From CAVZVZ01 sp963778895 (lineage in GTDB: Bacteria; Actinomycetota; Acidimicrobiia; Acidimicrobiales; Acidimicrobilacustridaceae): DNA of 64,000 nt. The translations under genes were made by a program, and so were the position numbers. This document shows, piece after piece, positions 47,419-57,006 of the stretch. The stretch lies in assembly GCA_963778895.1 (NCBI GenBank), contig CAVZVZ010000005.1:868001-932000 (forward strand). Reading direction: 5' to 3'. The notes beneath the pieces are model-generated. The model did not search any database. It saw only the letters and a program-made list of their open reading frames with translations, and was not told where the DNA came from. How positions within the stretch are numbered: the first letter of the stretch is position 1; each line of letters begins with the position of its first letter.

Positions 47419-48672
47419 TCAGGAGGCTACGGGCTTCGGTTCCTTCGGCAGCCCGAGGACCCGCTCGCCGACGATGTTGCGTTGGATCTGGCTCGTGCCG
47501 CCCCAGATCGTCTCCGAACGACTGAAGAAGAACGACGACTGCAATACCGACGCCGGGTACCGATTGCTCGTTCGCCGCGCGCCGTAGCCGGGCACGGACT
47601 CCTCGACCGATGGGTCGCCGGTCAGGATCTGGCCCTCCATCCCGAGGATGTCGATGGCCAGGTTCATCACTCGTTGGTGGTATTCGCTCCAGAACATCTT
47701 GTTCGTGGCACCGAGCGCGGCGACACCCAAGTCCTTCTTGTTCTGCAGGATCGCGGTGAGCGTGCGCAGACCGTTGAACTTCATGATCTGTACACGGCTC
47801 CAGGCGTCGGCCAGTTCCTGGCGAACCTCGGGATCCTGAATCGCGCCGTTGTGCCGGGCTTTGTCGATCACGACCTCGAGCTCCTTCTCGAAGCGCCGGT
47901 AGCCGGTGGTCGCCGACGTTCCCCGCTCGAATCCGAGCGTGGTCATGGCCACGTTCCACCCGTTGTTCACGCCGCCGACGACGTTGTCCTTCGGGCACCG
48001 TGCGTTGGTGAAGAACACCTCGCAGAACTCGGCCGATCCGTCGACCTGTTCGATCGGACGGACCTCGACACCGTCCTGCTTCATCGGGCACAGGAGATAC
48101 GAGATGCCCTTGTGCTTCGACGCGTCCGGATCGGTGCGGCACAGGATGAAGATGTAGTCGGCGATGAAGCCCTGGGTCGTCCAGATCTTCTGGCCGTTGA
48201 TCACCCACTCGTCACCGTCGAGCTCGGCCTTGGTCTTGAGCGAGGCCAGGTCACTACCGGCATCCGGCTCGGAGAACCCTTGACACCACGCGATCTTGCC
48301 CTGCAGGATCAGCGGCAGGAAGTGCTGCTTCTGCTCCTCGGTCCCCCACTGCAGGATCGTCGGCCCGACGAGCGTGTCGCCGAAGAAGTCGGCCCGAAGC
48401 GGCGCACCGGCCCGATGGAACTCCTCGGCCGCCACGACCGACTCCATCGTGGTGAGCCCCTTGCCGCCGTACTCCTTCGGCCAGCTCGCGCAGATCCATC
48501 CGCCCTCGAACAGCTTGGCGGTCCAGTCCTTCTGGAACTGGACCTTCTCGTCGGTGCCCATCTTGAAGTCGGGCTCGAACCACCCCTGCGGGAGGTTCTC
48601 CTCGAGCCAGGCCCGCACCTCCTTGCGGAAGGTTTCAGCCTCGGGGGGATAGGTGAGATCCATGTCTCCCAT
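47419..48672 (-). CDS. Acyl-CoA dehydrogenase
   Basis: About 417 residues. FAD flavoprotein with QGFSEPDAGSDLASLKTKAELDGDEWVINGQKIWTT (FAD and substrate motif, in part), the C-terminal FSRSETIWGGTSQIQRNIVGERVLGLPKEPK (in part) and a Glu-poor but canonical fold. Electrons would go to the EtfAB pair in this window. ATG 48672 (MGDMDLTYPPEAETF) and ATG 48663 are both possible; the open frame beyond is not conserved. Divergent from the FrhB-like gene, 45 bp between starts, and followed by the F420-type PPOX protein. Confidence 0.87.
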   Translation of the reverse strand: MGDMDLTYPPEAETFRKEVRAWLEENLPQGWFEPDFKMGTDEKVQFQKDWTAKLFEGGWICASWPKEYGGKGLTTMESVVAAEEFHRAGAPLRADFFGDTLVGPTILQWGTEEQKQHFLPLILQGKIAWCQGFSEPDAGSDLASLKTKAELDGDEWVINGQKIWTTQGFIADYIFILCRTDPDASKHKGISYLLCPMKQDGVEVRPIEQVDGSAEFCEVFFTNARCPKDNVVGGVNNGWNVAMTTLGFERGTSATTGYRRFEKELEVVIDKARHNGAIQDPEVRQELADAWSRVQIMKFNGLRTLTAILQNKKDLGVAALGATNKMFWSEYHQRVMNLAIDILGMEGQILTGDPSVEESVPGYGARRTSNRYPASVLQSSFFFSRSETIWGGTSQIQRNIVGERVLGLPKEPKPVAS

Positions 48673-48716
48673 GTTGACCGATTCGGCCTCGCCCCGGCCA
48701 GCTAGCCTCCTCGGCG

Positions 48717-49908
48717 ATGTCGGCAACAGAGACGGCACCCGCGCCGAAGAAAGAGCGCTGGGTCTTCCAGTGGAAAGAGCTCTACGAAGAGGTCATCCAG
48801 TCCGGTCTGTGCACGGGCTGCGCCGGATGCGTGATCTCCTGCCCGCACGACGTCATCGGCTACGACCACGAGCAAGGCGGCTACCGCCCCTTCCACCTCG
48901 AGGACGAGCTCGGCGCGAGCAACTGCACTCACGGCGAGAAGGGCTGTACCACTTGCACCCGGGCGTGCCCACGGTTCCGGCACTGGGAGCCTGAAGCCAA
49001 CGAGCACCTGTTCGACCGCGATCGCGAAGACGACGAGATCGCGGGGATCTACAGCGACATCCTGCTCACGCGGGCCAGCGACGACATGGTCCATCAAATG
49101 GGCCAGGACGGCGGGCTGGTATCGGCGATCCTCATCTGGGCCATGAACGAGGGCTACATCGACGGCGCGCTCACATCGTTCCTCGACGGAGCGGCCGGCG
49201 ATTGGAAAGCGATCCCAGGCGTCGCCGCCAACAAGGACGAAGTCCTCGCGTCGGCCGGCAGCCGCTACACGTACTCCGCCAACACCCTCGCCATCGACGA
49301 GGCGCGCGAGCGCGGGCTCGAGAAGCTGGCGCTCGTCGGCATGAGTTGCCAGTCGTCGGTGCCACCGGTCATGTGGCACCGCAAGGCGGGCAAGATCTCG
49401 AAGCCGATCGTGTTCAACCTCGGGCTGTTGTGCTCCAAGACGTTCGACGACGCCATCTTCGAGGAGCTCTTCGACGCCAAGTACGGGCTACCGAAGAACG
49501 ACATGATCAAGATGAACATCAAGGGCGTCTTCCAGATCTGGATGCAGGACGGCAGCTACCACGAGATCAACCTCAAGGAGTGCCACGCGTGGACAGCGTG
49601 AAGGCTGTACCCATTGCCCCGACTTCGCCGCCGAGCACGCCGACATCTCGTGTGGGGGCATCGGCAAGGACAACGACTGGACGCTCACCATCGTCCGTAC
49701 CGACCTCGGTCGCGAGATCATGCAACGCATGATCGCCGACGGGTCGGTCATCGCCCGGCCCGGCGACAGCGATCCGGCCGCCATCGAGCTCATGCGGAAG
49801 CTGTCGCAGAAGAGCCGCGAGCGGTGGCCGAAGTGGGCCGAGGCCGAGGTGCTCCTCGGCATGCCCGAGAAGAAGGCACCGGCCAAGAAGTCGCCGGCAC
49901 CGGCGTAG
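48717..49908 (+). CDS. Coenzyme F420 hydrogenase/dehydrogenase beta-subunit-like iron-sulfur flavoprotein, one frameshift
   Basis: N-terminal two-cluster ferredoxin part: SGLCTGCAGCVISCPHDVIGY and NCTHGEKGCTTCTRACPRFR. The FrhB domains follow (GQDGGLVSAILIWAMNEGYIDGA, LALVGMSCQSSV, VFNLGLLCSKTFD). The frame breaks near 49594 at KECHAWT and continues as REGCTHCPDFAAEHADISCGGIG, a further Cys cluster, to stop 49908; removing one base restores about 396 residues. The C terminus is a Lys/Pro/Ala tail. The family transfers electrons between F420 or another donor and Fe-S/flavin centres. Divergence from an acyl-CoA dehydrogenase hints at a shared redox role. Confidence 0.8.
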
Positions 49909-49931
49909 GTCTCTCAGGCGCGGGCGTCAGT

Positions 49932-50318
49932 TCACCGCGTCCGTGCGATGCAGTCCTGCAGCATGGCATTGACGTCGTCCGGTAGCTCCAAGGGCTGACC
50001 GGGCGCGGTCGCCGCCTGCAACTGAGCGGCGAGCATCGCATCGACCACCTCGAAGCGATCGAACGGCACGTTCTGCTCGATCTGCCCGTAGAGACACTCG
50101 CAGGTGTCCTGCACTGGTGCACCCCCCTGCGCCGTGCAACCACTGATGAACCGATCACGAACCGCGTCGTCGTAGTCGCTCTGCGGACGGGGCCGCACCG
50201 CGGCAATCACGGCTATCACTGCGATCACCACGGCCACCAACGCCACCGCCAGGCCGGCCCAGAGATACCAGCGCCGCCGTTTCGACGGCCCGGGCATCTC
50301 GGTGGCCGGCACGGTCAC
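49932..50318 (-). CDS. Membrane-anchored small Cys protein (paralogue of the upstream lipoprotein)
   Basis: 128 residues from GTG 50318, which overlaps the stop of the lipoprotein gene (GTGA). A basic N terminus (PSKRRRWYLW), one hydrophobic segment of about 28 residues and an exported domain with DRFISGCTAQGG, DTCECLYGQIEQNVPFDRFE and a Cys near the end. The pattern F-I-x-G-C, C-x-C, P-F-D is shared with the 50315-50815 protein. Function unknown. Confidence 0.7.
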   Translation of the reverse strand: MTVPATEMPGPSKRRRWYLWAGLAVALVAVVIAVIAVIAAVRPRPQSDYDDAVRDRFISGCTAQGGAPVQDTCECLYGQIEQNVPFDRFEVVDAMLAAQLQAATAPGQPLELPDDVNAMLQDCIARTR

Positions 50319-50815
50319 GGGGCGGTGGTCGACGTCGTGGTCTCGATGGCGGTACCCGATGGTGCGATCGACGTACCGGTCTGGCTCGTGTTCGGCGTGA
50401 CCAACTCGCCCTTGTTGCAGGCGCTGTTCAACGAGTCCTGGATGTCTTGGGGCATCGAGGTCGGGTCGTCCTGGAGCTGTTGGTTCAGCTGCTGGAAGTC
50501 GAGCTTGTCCGGGCCCTGGCCCGCCGAGTCGGCCGTCTTCTGATCGAAGGGCATGTTCGCCACGAACCAGTCGTACTCGCACTTGCACACGCTCGAGCTC
50601 GCACCATCGGTGGTGACGATGCTCGTCGAGGGACTCTCGGCCGTGCCGTCGGTACCGGTGGTACCCGTGGTCACGATGCCGGTGCACCCCTCGATGAAGT
50701 TGGTCTCGGTCACGTCGTCGTAGCCCTTGGGCTCGTTCGACGGCGGTTTGCAGGCCGTGAGGGCTAGCAGCCCGAAGGCGAACGCGACGACGGCGAAACT
50801 CCTACGCAGGGACAT
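50315..50815 (-). CDS. Small secreted lipoprotein, tandem paralogue of the preceding entry
   Basis: 166 residues from ATG 50815. Signal peptide with lipobox (FGLLALTAC). The mature part has ETNFIEGCTG, a Thr/Ser-rich insert, SSVCKCEYDWFVANMPFD and a Cys near DSLNSACNKGE, then a Thr-rich tail. Four Cys at matching places in both tandem proteins suggest two disulfides. Two copies with different anchors (lipid and helix) may form a complex at the outer membrane face. No known family. Confidence 0.7.
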   Translation of the reverse strand: MSLRRSFAVVAFAFGLLALTACKPPSNEPKGYDDVTETNFIEGCTGIVTTGTTGTDGTAESPSTSIVTTDGASSSVCKCEYDWFVANMPFDQKTADSAGQGPDKLDFQQLNQQLQDDPTSMPQDIQDSLNSACNKGELVTPNTSQTGTSIAPSGTAIETTTSTTAP

Positions 50816-50931
50816 GAGCTGGCGTATTCCTTCGGGGGCGAGGGAGGAAACGGGAGGGTGGACGGCGTGCAACCGTAGTCGCCGTCTGGTGGCGTTCCCC
50901 TATCGGCCTCGATCCCGGAGGGAAGTGCTGA

Positions 50932-51200
50932 TCAGGAGCGCAGGCGCCGACGAGCAGCCGCGAAGTCGACCACGGTGGCGCGGGAGTCGGCCGCGAGACC
51001 CTGGTCGTAGGCCTGTCGATCTCGGCCATCCGGCGGAGGAAGTCGACGTGGGCCGGCTCGACCTCCGGTGGAACCTCGTCGGCCACCGCGGCGGCTGCCA
51101 ACCTCGCCCAGAGACCCTGTGGTCTCGGGGTTGTAGCGGCCGCGGTGGGTCCGACGTAACCACCAGTTCTCGCATCGGTGCCTGGCGCCGTAACTCGCAT
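50932..51200 (-). CDS. Short hypothetical protein, one frameshift
   Basis: From ATG 51200 the first frame gives RPQGLWARLAAAAVADEVPP and HVDFLRRMAEID. Near 51014 coding switches to QAYDQGLAADSRATVVDFAA and stops at 50932. Adding one C (GACAGG to GACCAGG) joins them into about 89 residues. Amphipathic helices, no signal peptide. The spacers on both sides (50816-50931 and 51201-51292) show no other coding evidence. Function unknown and reality less certain than its neighbours. Confidence 0.45.
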
Positions 51201-51292
51201 CGATAGAGGGATCGGCGTTCGCGGCCGACAAGCGCTGAGGCGTACGACCCAATTTTCAATGAATGGGCCGGATGCCTCAGTTTCTCTAGTCC

Positions 51293-51981
51293 TCAGGTCT
51301 CCAGGCCAGCGATGGTCCGAGCGCGGGTCAGTACGACATCGAGCATCGGCGGGCGTCAGGGTGCCCGTGAAGGTGTTCTGCTGGCTGACGTGATACGAGC
51401 AGAGGATCGTGGTCTCTCGACGATCGGCTGTGGCCGGCACGTCGATCTCGAGGCCGTGCGCGAAGCGCGGCCGCGGTCGCACGCCGAGATCGGTGGTCAG
51501 CACCTGATACGCGAACTGCCCCAGCGGCAGCAGCACCCGCGCCTCGTTGAGCAGCGCGAGCTCGCGCTGCAAGAAAGGCCGGCACCGGTCGCGTTCAGCG
51601 GGTGTCGGCTTGTTCGCAGGCGGCGCGCATCGCACCGGCGCGGTGATGTACGCGCCGTTCAGACTCAGACCGTCATCGACCGCGACACTGGTGGGCTGAT
51701 TGGCGAAGCCGGTCCGCCACAGGGCTGCGTACAGGAAGTCGCCACTGCGATCGCCGGTGAACATGCGGCCGGTGCGATTCGCCCCGTGCGCGGCCGGCGC
51801 CAGGCCCACGAGCACTACACGCGCCGCCGGGTCACCGAAGCCTGGAACGGGTCGCGCCCAGTACTGCTCGTCGCGAAACGCGGCCCGTTTCTCCCGCCCG
51901 ACCTGCTCCCGCCAGTCGACCAAACGAGGACACGCCCGACACGAGATCGACCTCGCTGGTGAGCTGGGTCAACGAGTCCAC
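51293..51981 (-). CDS. udgB: Family 5 uracil-DNA glycosylase (UdgB-type), two frameshifts
   Basis: Removes uracil and related bases from DNA. An iron-sulfur enzyme: SCRACPRLVDWREQ and VRCAPPANKPTPAERDRC supply the four Cys. GLAPAAHGANRTGRMFTGD is the UdgB active-site motif and CSYHVSQQNTFTGTLTP the C-terminal His motif. The N terminus from GTG 51981 (DSLTQLTSEVD) joins after a one-base shift near 51944. The C terminus MLDVVLTRARTIAGLET joins after a shift near 51349. Joined length about 228 residues, normal for the family. Divergent from the phosphatase gene. Confidence 0.87.
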
Positions 51982-52020
51982 CTGCCGAACCTACGTCTTG
52001 AGGCGATACGTTGCGGCGAC

Positions 52021-52669
52021 ATGCCGCGCCGCCCGAAGCCCAAACCACCGACCGTTGTGCTGCTCGTACGCCACGGCCAGACGCCCACCACCGGCGCGAG
52101 CCTGCCGGGACGGGCCAAGGGACTGCACCTGTCCGACAAGGGTCGCGACCAGGCCGAGGCTGTCGCCGGTCGCATCGCCCGACTGAAGAAGGTCGATGCG
52201 ATCTACTGCTCACCGCTGGAGCGGACACGCGAGACGGCGGCGCCGATCGGCAAGGCGATCGGCCAACGACCACACGTCGAGCGGGGCCTGTTGGAATGCG
52301 ACTTCGGTGCGTGGACCGGCAAGGCGCTCAAGGATCTGACCAAGCTTCCCGAGTGGAAGACCGTGCAGCGCTACCCGAGCGGGTTCCGGTTCCCCGACGG
52401 CGAGTCGTTCGTCGAGATGCAGACGCGCATCACCACCACGCTCGCCGGACTCGTTGCGAAGCATCCCGGGCCAAACGGTCGTGGCCGTGTCACACGCCGA
52501 CCCCATCAAGGCCGCGGTCGCCGATGCGCTCGGGACGCACCTCGATCTGTTCCAACGCATCGTCATCGCGCCGTGCTCGGTGACCGCGATCTGGTTCGCG
52601 AGCGAGGGACCCGCCGTGCTCACGACGAACTCGACCGGCGACGACCTGACGAGCCTGGCGCTGTCGTGA
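52021..52669 (+). CDS. Histidine phosphatase superfamily protein (MSMEG_4193-like), one frameshift
   Basis: Phosphoglycerate-mutase fold: VVLLVRHGQTPTTG (catalytic RHG), YCSPLERTRETAAPIG, LLECDFGAWTGKALKDL, and after a shift near 52471 QTVVAVSHADPIKAAVADALG (second catalytic His). Removing one C joins them to about 215 residues. The conserved neighbours DUF3090 and SCO1664-like protein form the same trio in mycobacteria and streptomycetes. The next gene starts inside the stop (GTGA). Physiological substrate unknown. Confidence 0.85.
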
Positions 52670-53189
52670 GCTAGCTCGTTCGAACTGCACCCCGACCGCT
52701 TCGTCGCCGGCACCGTCGGCCCGGCCGGTGAGCGAGTCTTCTATCTGCAGGCCACTGAAGACGCCAACGTGGTCAGCCTCCGGCTCGAGAAGCAACAGGT
52801 CGCGGCGCTCGCCGAATACCTCGCCGGCATCCTGGCCGATCTGCCGGCGCCCGAAGAGCTCGTGGTCAGCGACACCGAGCTCGTCGAGCCGGTGATCGCG
52901 GAGTGGGTGGTGGGTTCGCTCGCCGTGGCCTACGAGGAATCCGAGGATCGTGTTCTGATCGTCGCCGAGGAGCTCGTGCCCGAGGACGACGATGACGACG
53001 AGGAATCCGTCGCTGCTCGACGTGGCGCCCTCGACGGCGCGGTTCCACGTCACCAGGTCGCAGGTGGCCTATTTCGTACGACACGCCATCGAGGTGGTGA
53101 TGGCGGGGCGCCCGGCGTGCCCTCTCTGCGGCCGACCGATGGATCCCGATGGACATGTCTGCCCGAAGACCAACGGGCACCACACGTGA
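52666..53189 (+). CDS. DUF3090 family protein, disturbed start and one frameshift
   Basis: SSFELHPDRFVAGTVGPAGERVFYLQA and RLEKQQVAALAEYLAGILADL are the family signature. After a shift near 53008 come FHVTRSQVAYFVRHAIEVVMAGRP and the terminal zinc-knuckle-like CPLCGRPMDPDGHVCPKTNG. The expected start GTG AGC TCG overlaps the phosphatase stop, but AGCT is present twice (GTG AGCT AGCT CG), which breaks the frame; deleting one AGCT gives a perfect MSSFEL. Found only with the phosphatase and SCO1664-like gene. Function unknown. Confidence 0.82.
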
Positions 53190-53902
53190 GAGGCATCCGA
53201 CGCCCACCGAGCAACGGCGGCTCCTCGAAGAGGGTGAGCTGACCCTGCAGGGGCGAATGCCCTGGAGCTCCAACCGCACCTTCCTCACCAACCTCTGCCT
53301 CGACGACCAGACCGCGAACGCGGTCTACAAGCCAGCGTCGGGCGAGCGTCCCCTGTGGGACTTCCCCGACGGCCTGTATCGGCGCGAGGTCGCGGCCTAC
53401 GAACTGTCCGAAGCGCTCGGGTGGCAGCTCGTGCCGATGACGATCGAGCGCGACGAAGCACCGATGGGCACCGGTTCGCTGCAGTGGTTCGTCGACGCCG
53501 ACTTCGAACAGCACTACTTCACCCTGATCGAGGACGAACGGTGGTGGCCTCAGCTCGAACGAATCTGCGCCTTCGACATCCTCGCCAACAACACCGACCG
53601 CAAGAGCGGCCACTGCCTCGTCGACACCGACGGGCACATCTGGGCCATCGACAACGGGCTGTCGTTCCACGCTGAGTTCAAGCTGCGCACGGTGATCTGG
53701 GAGTTCGGCGGTGAACCAATTCCCATCCGACGTCCTCGACGACATCGAGAACTTGGTGACGAGCGGTCTGCCCGCGGGCGTCACACAACATCTCGGGACG
53801 TTCGAGCGAGACGCCGTCTTGACGCGCGCCCGAGCGCTGTTGCGCGAAGCCCAGTTCCCTACCGATCCGAGTGGTCGACGGTATCCCTGGCCCTTGATAT
53901 GA
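53186..53902 (+). CDS. SCO1664-family protein (PI3/PI4-kinase-like fold), frameshifts
   Basis: EEGELTLQGRMPWSSNRTFLTNL, AVYKPASGERPLWDFPDGLYRREVAAYELSEALGW (in part) and CAFDILANNTDRKSGHCLVDTDGHIWAIDNGLSFH (in part) give the Lys and the D-x-x-N/ID-N type active-site pattern of protein- and lipid-kinase-like folds. The coding frame changes near 53723 and ends PTDPSGRRYPWPLI. The start is unclear: GTG 53186 overlaps the DUF3090 stop but needs one extra base near 53199; ATG 53155 is in frame without repair. Third gene of the conserved trio. Confidence 0.78.
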
Positions 53903-53915
53903 CGGGGATGACGAG

Positions 53916-54902
53916 GTGACGGGTCGCGAGGCGAACGAGCGGCTCGTCGAGCTGGCCGACCTCGACGAGCTGGTACGCCACATCGACAAGCTCTGCGACG
54001 AGGATGCGTGGGACGGACTGGTCGATCTGCGCGATCGATGTCGCGCCGCGCTGGAGCGGGGTAAGCAGCTGTGGCCGGCCGCGTCGCTCGCCGAGTATCG
54101 ACTGGCGCTCGATGCCCCGGGTTCGTTCGCCGGACAAGTACTCGTCCCCGGCGCGGGTCACATGGCTCTGGGCCCACTGCCGGAGGTGGCAGCGGTGCAG
54201 CACACATGGGGCCAGCTGCGCAACAACATCCCGGCCGGGCCGCTGCGGACGATCACCGCGCACGAACGCGTGCTGCGCGGCGAGGATCTGCGCGCCGAGG
54301 ACGGCCTCGATGATCGGGTGCTGGACCTTCCGCTCGCGTTGCAGAGTTGGGAGGGCGCGTACCCGCTCGCCGAGTACGAGCCCCACGAGGCGCGGTTTCC
54401 GTCGGTCTCGCCCGCGGCCCTCGCCGACTGCCGCCTTCCTTCCGGCGGCTCCGTGATCGACGACGCGCCATCGATCAACGCGCTGCTCGAACTCGCTCGA
54501 GCGTGGACCGCGGAGTCCAACGGTCGGGCCGAAGCCGTCGCCGTCGAGGGGAACGCGCTGTCGGCGATCGCCGCGCTCGGTCCACCGCGAGCCCGCGTCG
54601 CCGAGCTCGACGGCGCGACCGCTCTGGCCTGGATGGCGTGGGTTGCCGCGAGTGGCGGCGCCCACGGCCGTCGGAGGGGCATGGCGACCGGACGCTTCGG
54701 CTCGTGGTGGGCCGTGGCCGCCCTGAGCGGTGTCGACGATGCCTGGCCGGTGGCAGCCGACGAGATGGGAGCGATCGTGGCAGAACTGCGTTGGTTCGCC
54801 TGGGACGCGTGGGAGCCCGACACCGGCTGGCGGTTCCACCTCGCCGTCGAGGATGCGGCCGAGGGCTTGGCCTGGGCCGTCGCCGCGACCGACGCGGCCT
54901 AG
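53916..54902 (+). CDS. Hypothetical protein linked to the phosphatase/DUF3090/SCO1664 trio
   Basis: 328 residues from GTG 53916, 13 bp after the previous stop, so probably same operon. Soluble, no signal peptide. Helical and rich in Trp (LQSWEGAYPLAEYEPHEARF, TALAWMAWVAASGGAHGRRRGM, FGSWWAVAALSG, LRWFAWDAWEPDTGWRFHLA). The AASGGAHGRRRGMATGRFG stretch is basic and may bind a phosphate or nucleic acid. No family recognised. The repeated W-A-x-A-A pattern near the end suggests duplicated helices. Confidence 0.7.
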   Translation: MTGREANERLVELADLDELVRHIDKLCDEDAWDGLVDLRDRCRAALERGKQLWPAASLAEYRLALDAPGSFAGQVLVPGAGHMALGPLPEVAAVQHTWGQLRNNIPAGPLRTITAHERVLRGEDLRAEDGLDDRVLDLPLALQSWEGAYPLAEYEPHEARFPSVSPAALADCRLPSGGSVIDDAPSINALLELARAWTAESNGRAEAVAVEGNALSAIAALGPPRARVAELDGATALAWMAWVAASGGAHGRRRGMATGRFGSWWAVAALSGVDDAWPVAADEMGAIVAELRWFAWDAWEPDTGWRFHLAVEDAAEGLAWAVAATDAA

Positions 54903-54906
54903 CCGC

Positions 54907-56206
54907 CTAGCGAATGAGGCCGAGCACGTGCTCGATCGCAGGGGTGGAGAACGTTCCGTGCGGGTCCATGCGGGCCCGCACCCTTTGCGCTTCGTCCCAC
55001 CGGGGATAACGCGGCGCGAGCGTCGCCGCCGACTGGAAGTGCAGCTTGCCCCAGTGGGGGCGGCCCTCGTAGTCGTCCATGATCCGCTCCACCCCGCGGA
55101 AGTAGTCGCTGTACGGCGTACCTCTGAAGGCGTGCACGGCGATGTACGCGGTCTCCCGTCCCGATGCGGTGCTCAGCGGAATGTCGTCGGGCGCCACGAA
55201 GCGGACCTCGACCGGAAAGCTGATTTGCGTACCGAGGCTCTTGACGTGGGCGCGCACTCGATTGAGCGCTTCGGGAAGCACGGCCCGCGGGATGGCGTAC
55301 TCCATCTCGAGGAAGTGCACGTGACGCGGGCTCGCGAACACCTTGTAGCTGGCATCGATGTAGTCCGACGCACCCTTGCTCGGCAACAAGCGCGCCGCCC
55401 GCGGGATCAGGTCGTTGCGCACACGACCGATGTGACACATCAAGCCGAACGCAACGTTGTCGTACAACACGTCGTCGCGAAACGCGCGCCACTGTGGCCT
55501 CGGTCGGGCGGGCTCGTCGGTGCGTCGGTTGCGCTTGGTGAGCGCCCACCGCGTGTTCGGGATCCAGAAGAACTCGAAGTGGTCGTTGCCGTCGACCTCG
55601 GCGTCGATGTTGTCGAGGATCTCGTCGACCGGCTCCGATCCCTCGATCGCGTGCAGGTTGAACGCGGGCAGGCACTGCACCGTGATGGTGGAGACGAGGC
55701 CCAACGCACCGACACCGACACGAGCAGCCGCGAACACTTCGGGCTCCTGTGTGGCCGAGCATTCGACGATCTCACCGTCGCCGGTCAGCAGACGCATGCC
55801 CACGATCCGCGACGACAGGTTCCCGAAGCGCGCACCGGTGCCGTGGGTACCGGTCTGGGTGGCGCCTGCCGCGGTCTGATACGCGATGTCGCCCAGGTTC
55901 TCGAGAGCGAGACCGTGTGCCGCGAGCTCGGTGTTCATCCGGTAGAGCGGCATTCCCGCCTGCACCGTCGCGGTGCGTGCGGTTGTGTCGACCGCGAGAA
56001 GCGATGAATAGTTGCGTGAGGTCGACGAGCGCGTCGTCGGTGACCACGACGGGCGTGAACGAATGCCCGGACCCCGCCACCCGAACGAAACCGTCACGCG
56101 CGCGAGCGCGCTCGACGATGTCGACGAGGGCCCGCTCTGACGTCGGATGCTCGATCCGGTCGGGCGAGCAGCTCTGGTTGCCGGCCCAGTTCGTCCATCG
56201 CGCCAT
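54907..56206 (-). CDS. FAD-linked sugar-lactone oxidase/dehydrogenase (ALO-type), one frameshift
   Basis: WTNWAGNQSCSP is the typical N terminus of D-arabinono- or L-gulono-1,4-lactone oxidases. VRVAGSGHSFTPVVVTDDALVDLT is the FAD-binding PP loop. After a shift near 56012 come YSSLLAVDTTARTATVQAG, GDIAYQTAAGATQTGTHGTG and the C-terminal HWGKLH motif near the end. Removing one A gives about 432 residues, the family length. A covalent FAD His at the GSGHS motif is possible. The start (CATG) overlaps the opposite-strand context of the hydrolase. Substrate unknown. Confidence 0.83.
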
Positions 56207-56249
56207 GCGACACACTGTCACCGAGCCTGCTGCGCGACACAATGTCGCC

Positions 56250-56997
56250 GTGACCGAGGTCGTGGCGCAGGATGGCACGCACATCCACTACGAGGTCGAG
56301 GGTGCAGGGCCGACCATCCTGCTGTTGCACGGCATCTCGGCCGACGGCCAGATGAACTGGGAGTGGACCGGCATCGCGCCCGCCCTCCGCGACGCCGGCT
56401 TCCGCACCGTCGCCATCGACCAACGCGGCCACGGGAAGTCCGACAAGCCGCACGACCCCGAGCGCTACCACGACGATCTGTTCGCCGGCGACGTGTCGGA
56501 GGTGCTCGACGATCTCGGCGTCGAGCAGTGCGTGTTGATGGGGTACTCGATGGGCGCGTACATGGCCCTGCGCACCGCTCCACGGGAGCATCGCGTGCAC
56601 GCGCTCGTGCTCGGCGGCATCGGTGACAACGCGCCGAAGGACTGGGACCGCGAGAACGTCGCACGCGCCCTCGAGACCGACGAGTTGTCCGAGGACCACC
56701 AAGGTGAGGCGCGAGCCATCCGCGAGTACGCCGATGCGACCGGTGCGGATCGACTCGCGCTCGCCGCCATTCAGCGGGGCCGCACCGAGGAGCACGTTCG
56801 AGCTAGACGCGATCACGGTCCCGACGCTCGTCATCGTCGGTGAGGACGATGAGCTCGCCGGCGACGCCGAGGTGTTGGCGCGGGCGTTGGCCGACGCGGC
56901 GTTCGTGCGTGTGCCCGGCGATCACGCCAGTACGTTGATCGAGCCCGCGTTCATCGCCGCGCTCGTTGGTTTCGCGAAGGAAGTCTGCCGCGACTGA
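56250..56997 (+). CDS. Alpha/beta hydrolase, one frameshift
   Basis: GTG 56250 is chosen (TEVVAQDGTHIHYEVEG); ATG 56205 is possible but would lie back to back with the oxidase start. LLLHGISADGQMNWEWTGIA (oxyanion HG), VAIDQRGHGKSDKP, CVLMGYSMGAYMAL (nucleophile Ser) are intact. After a shift near 56796 come FELDAITVPTLVIVGEDDELAGD (Asp) and VRVPGDHASTLIEPAF (His). About 248 residues joined. Substrate unknown. Confidence 0.82.
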
Positions 56998-57006
56998 GCG
57001 TTGACG

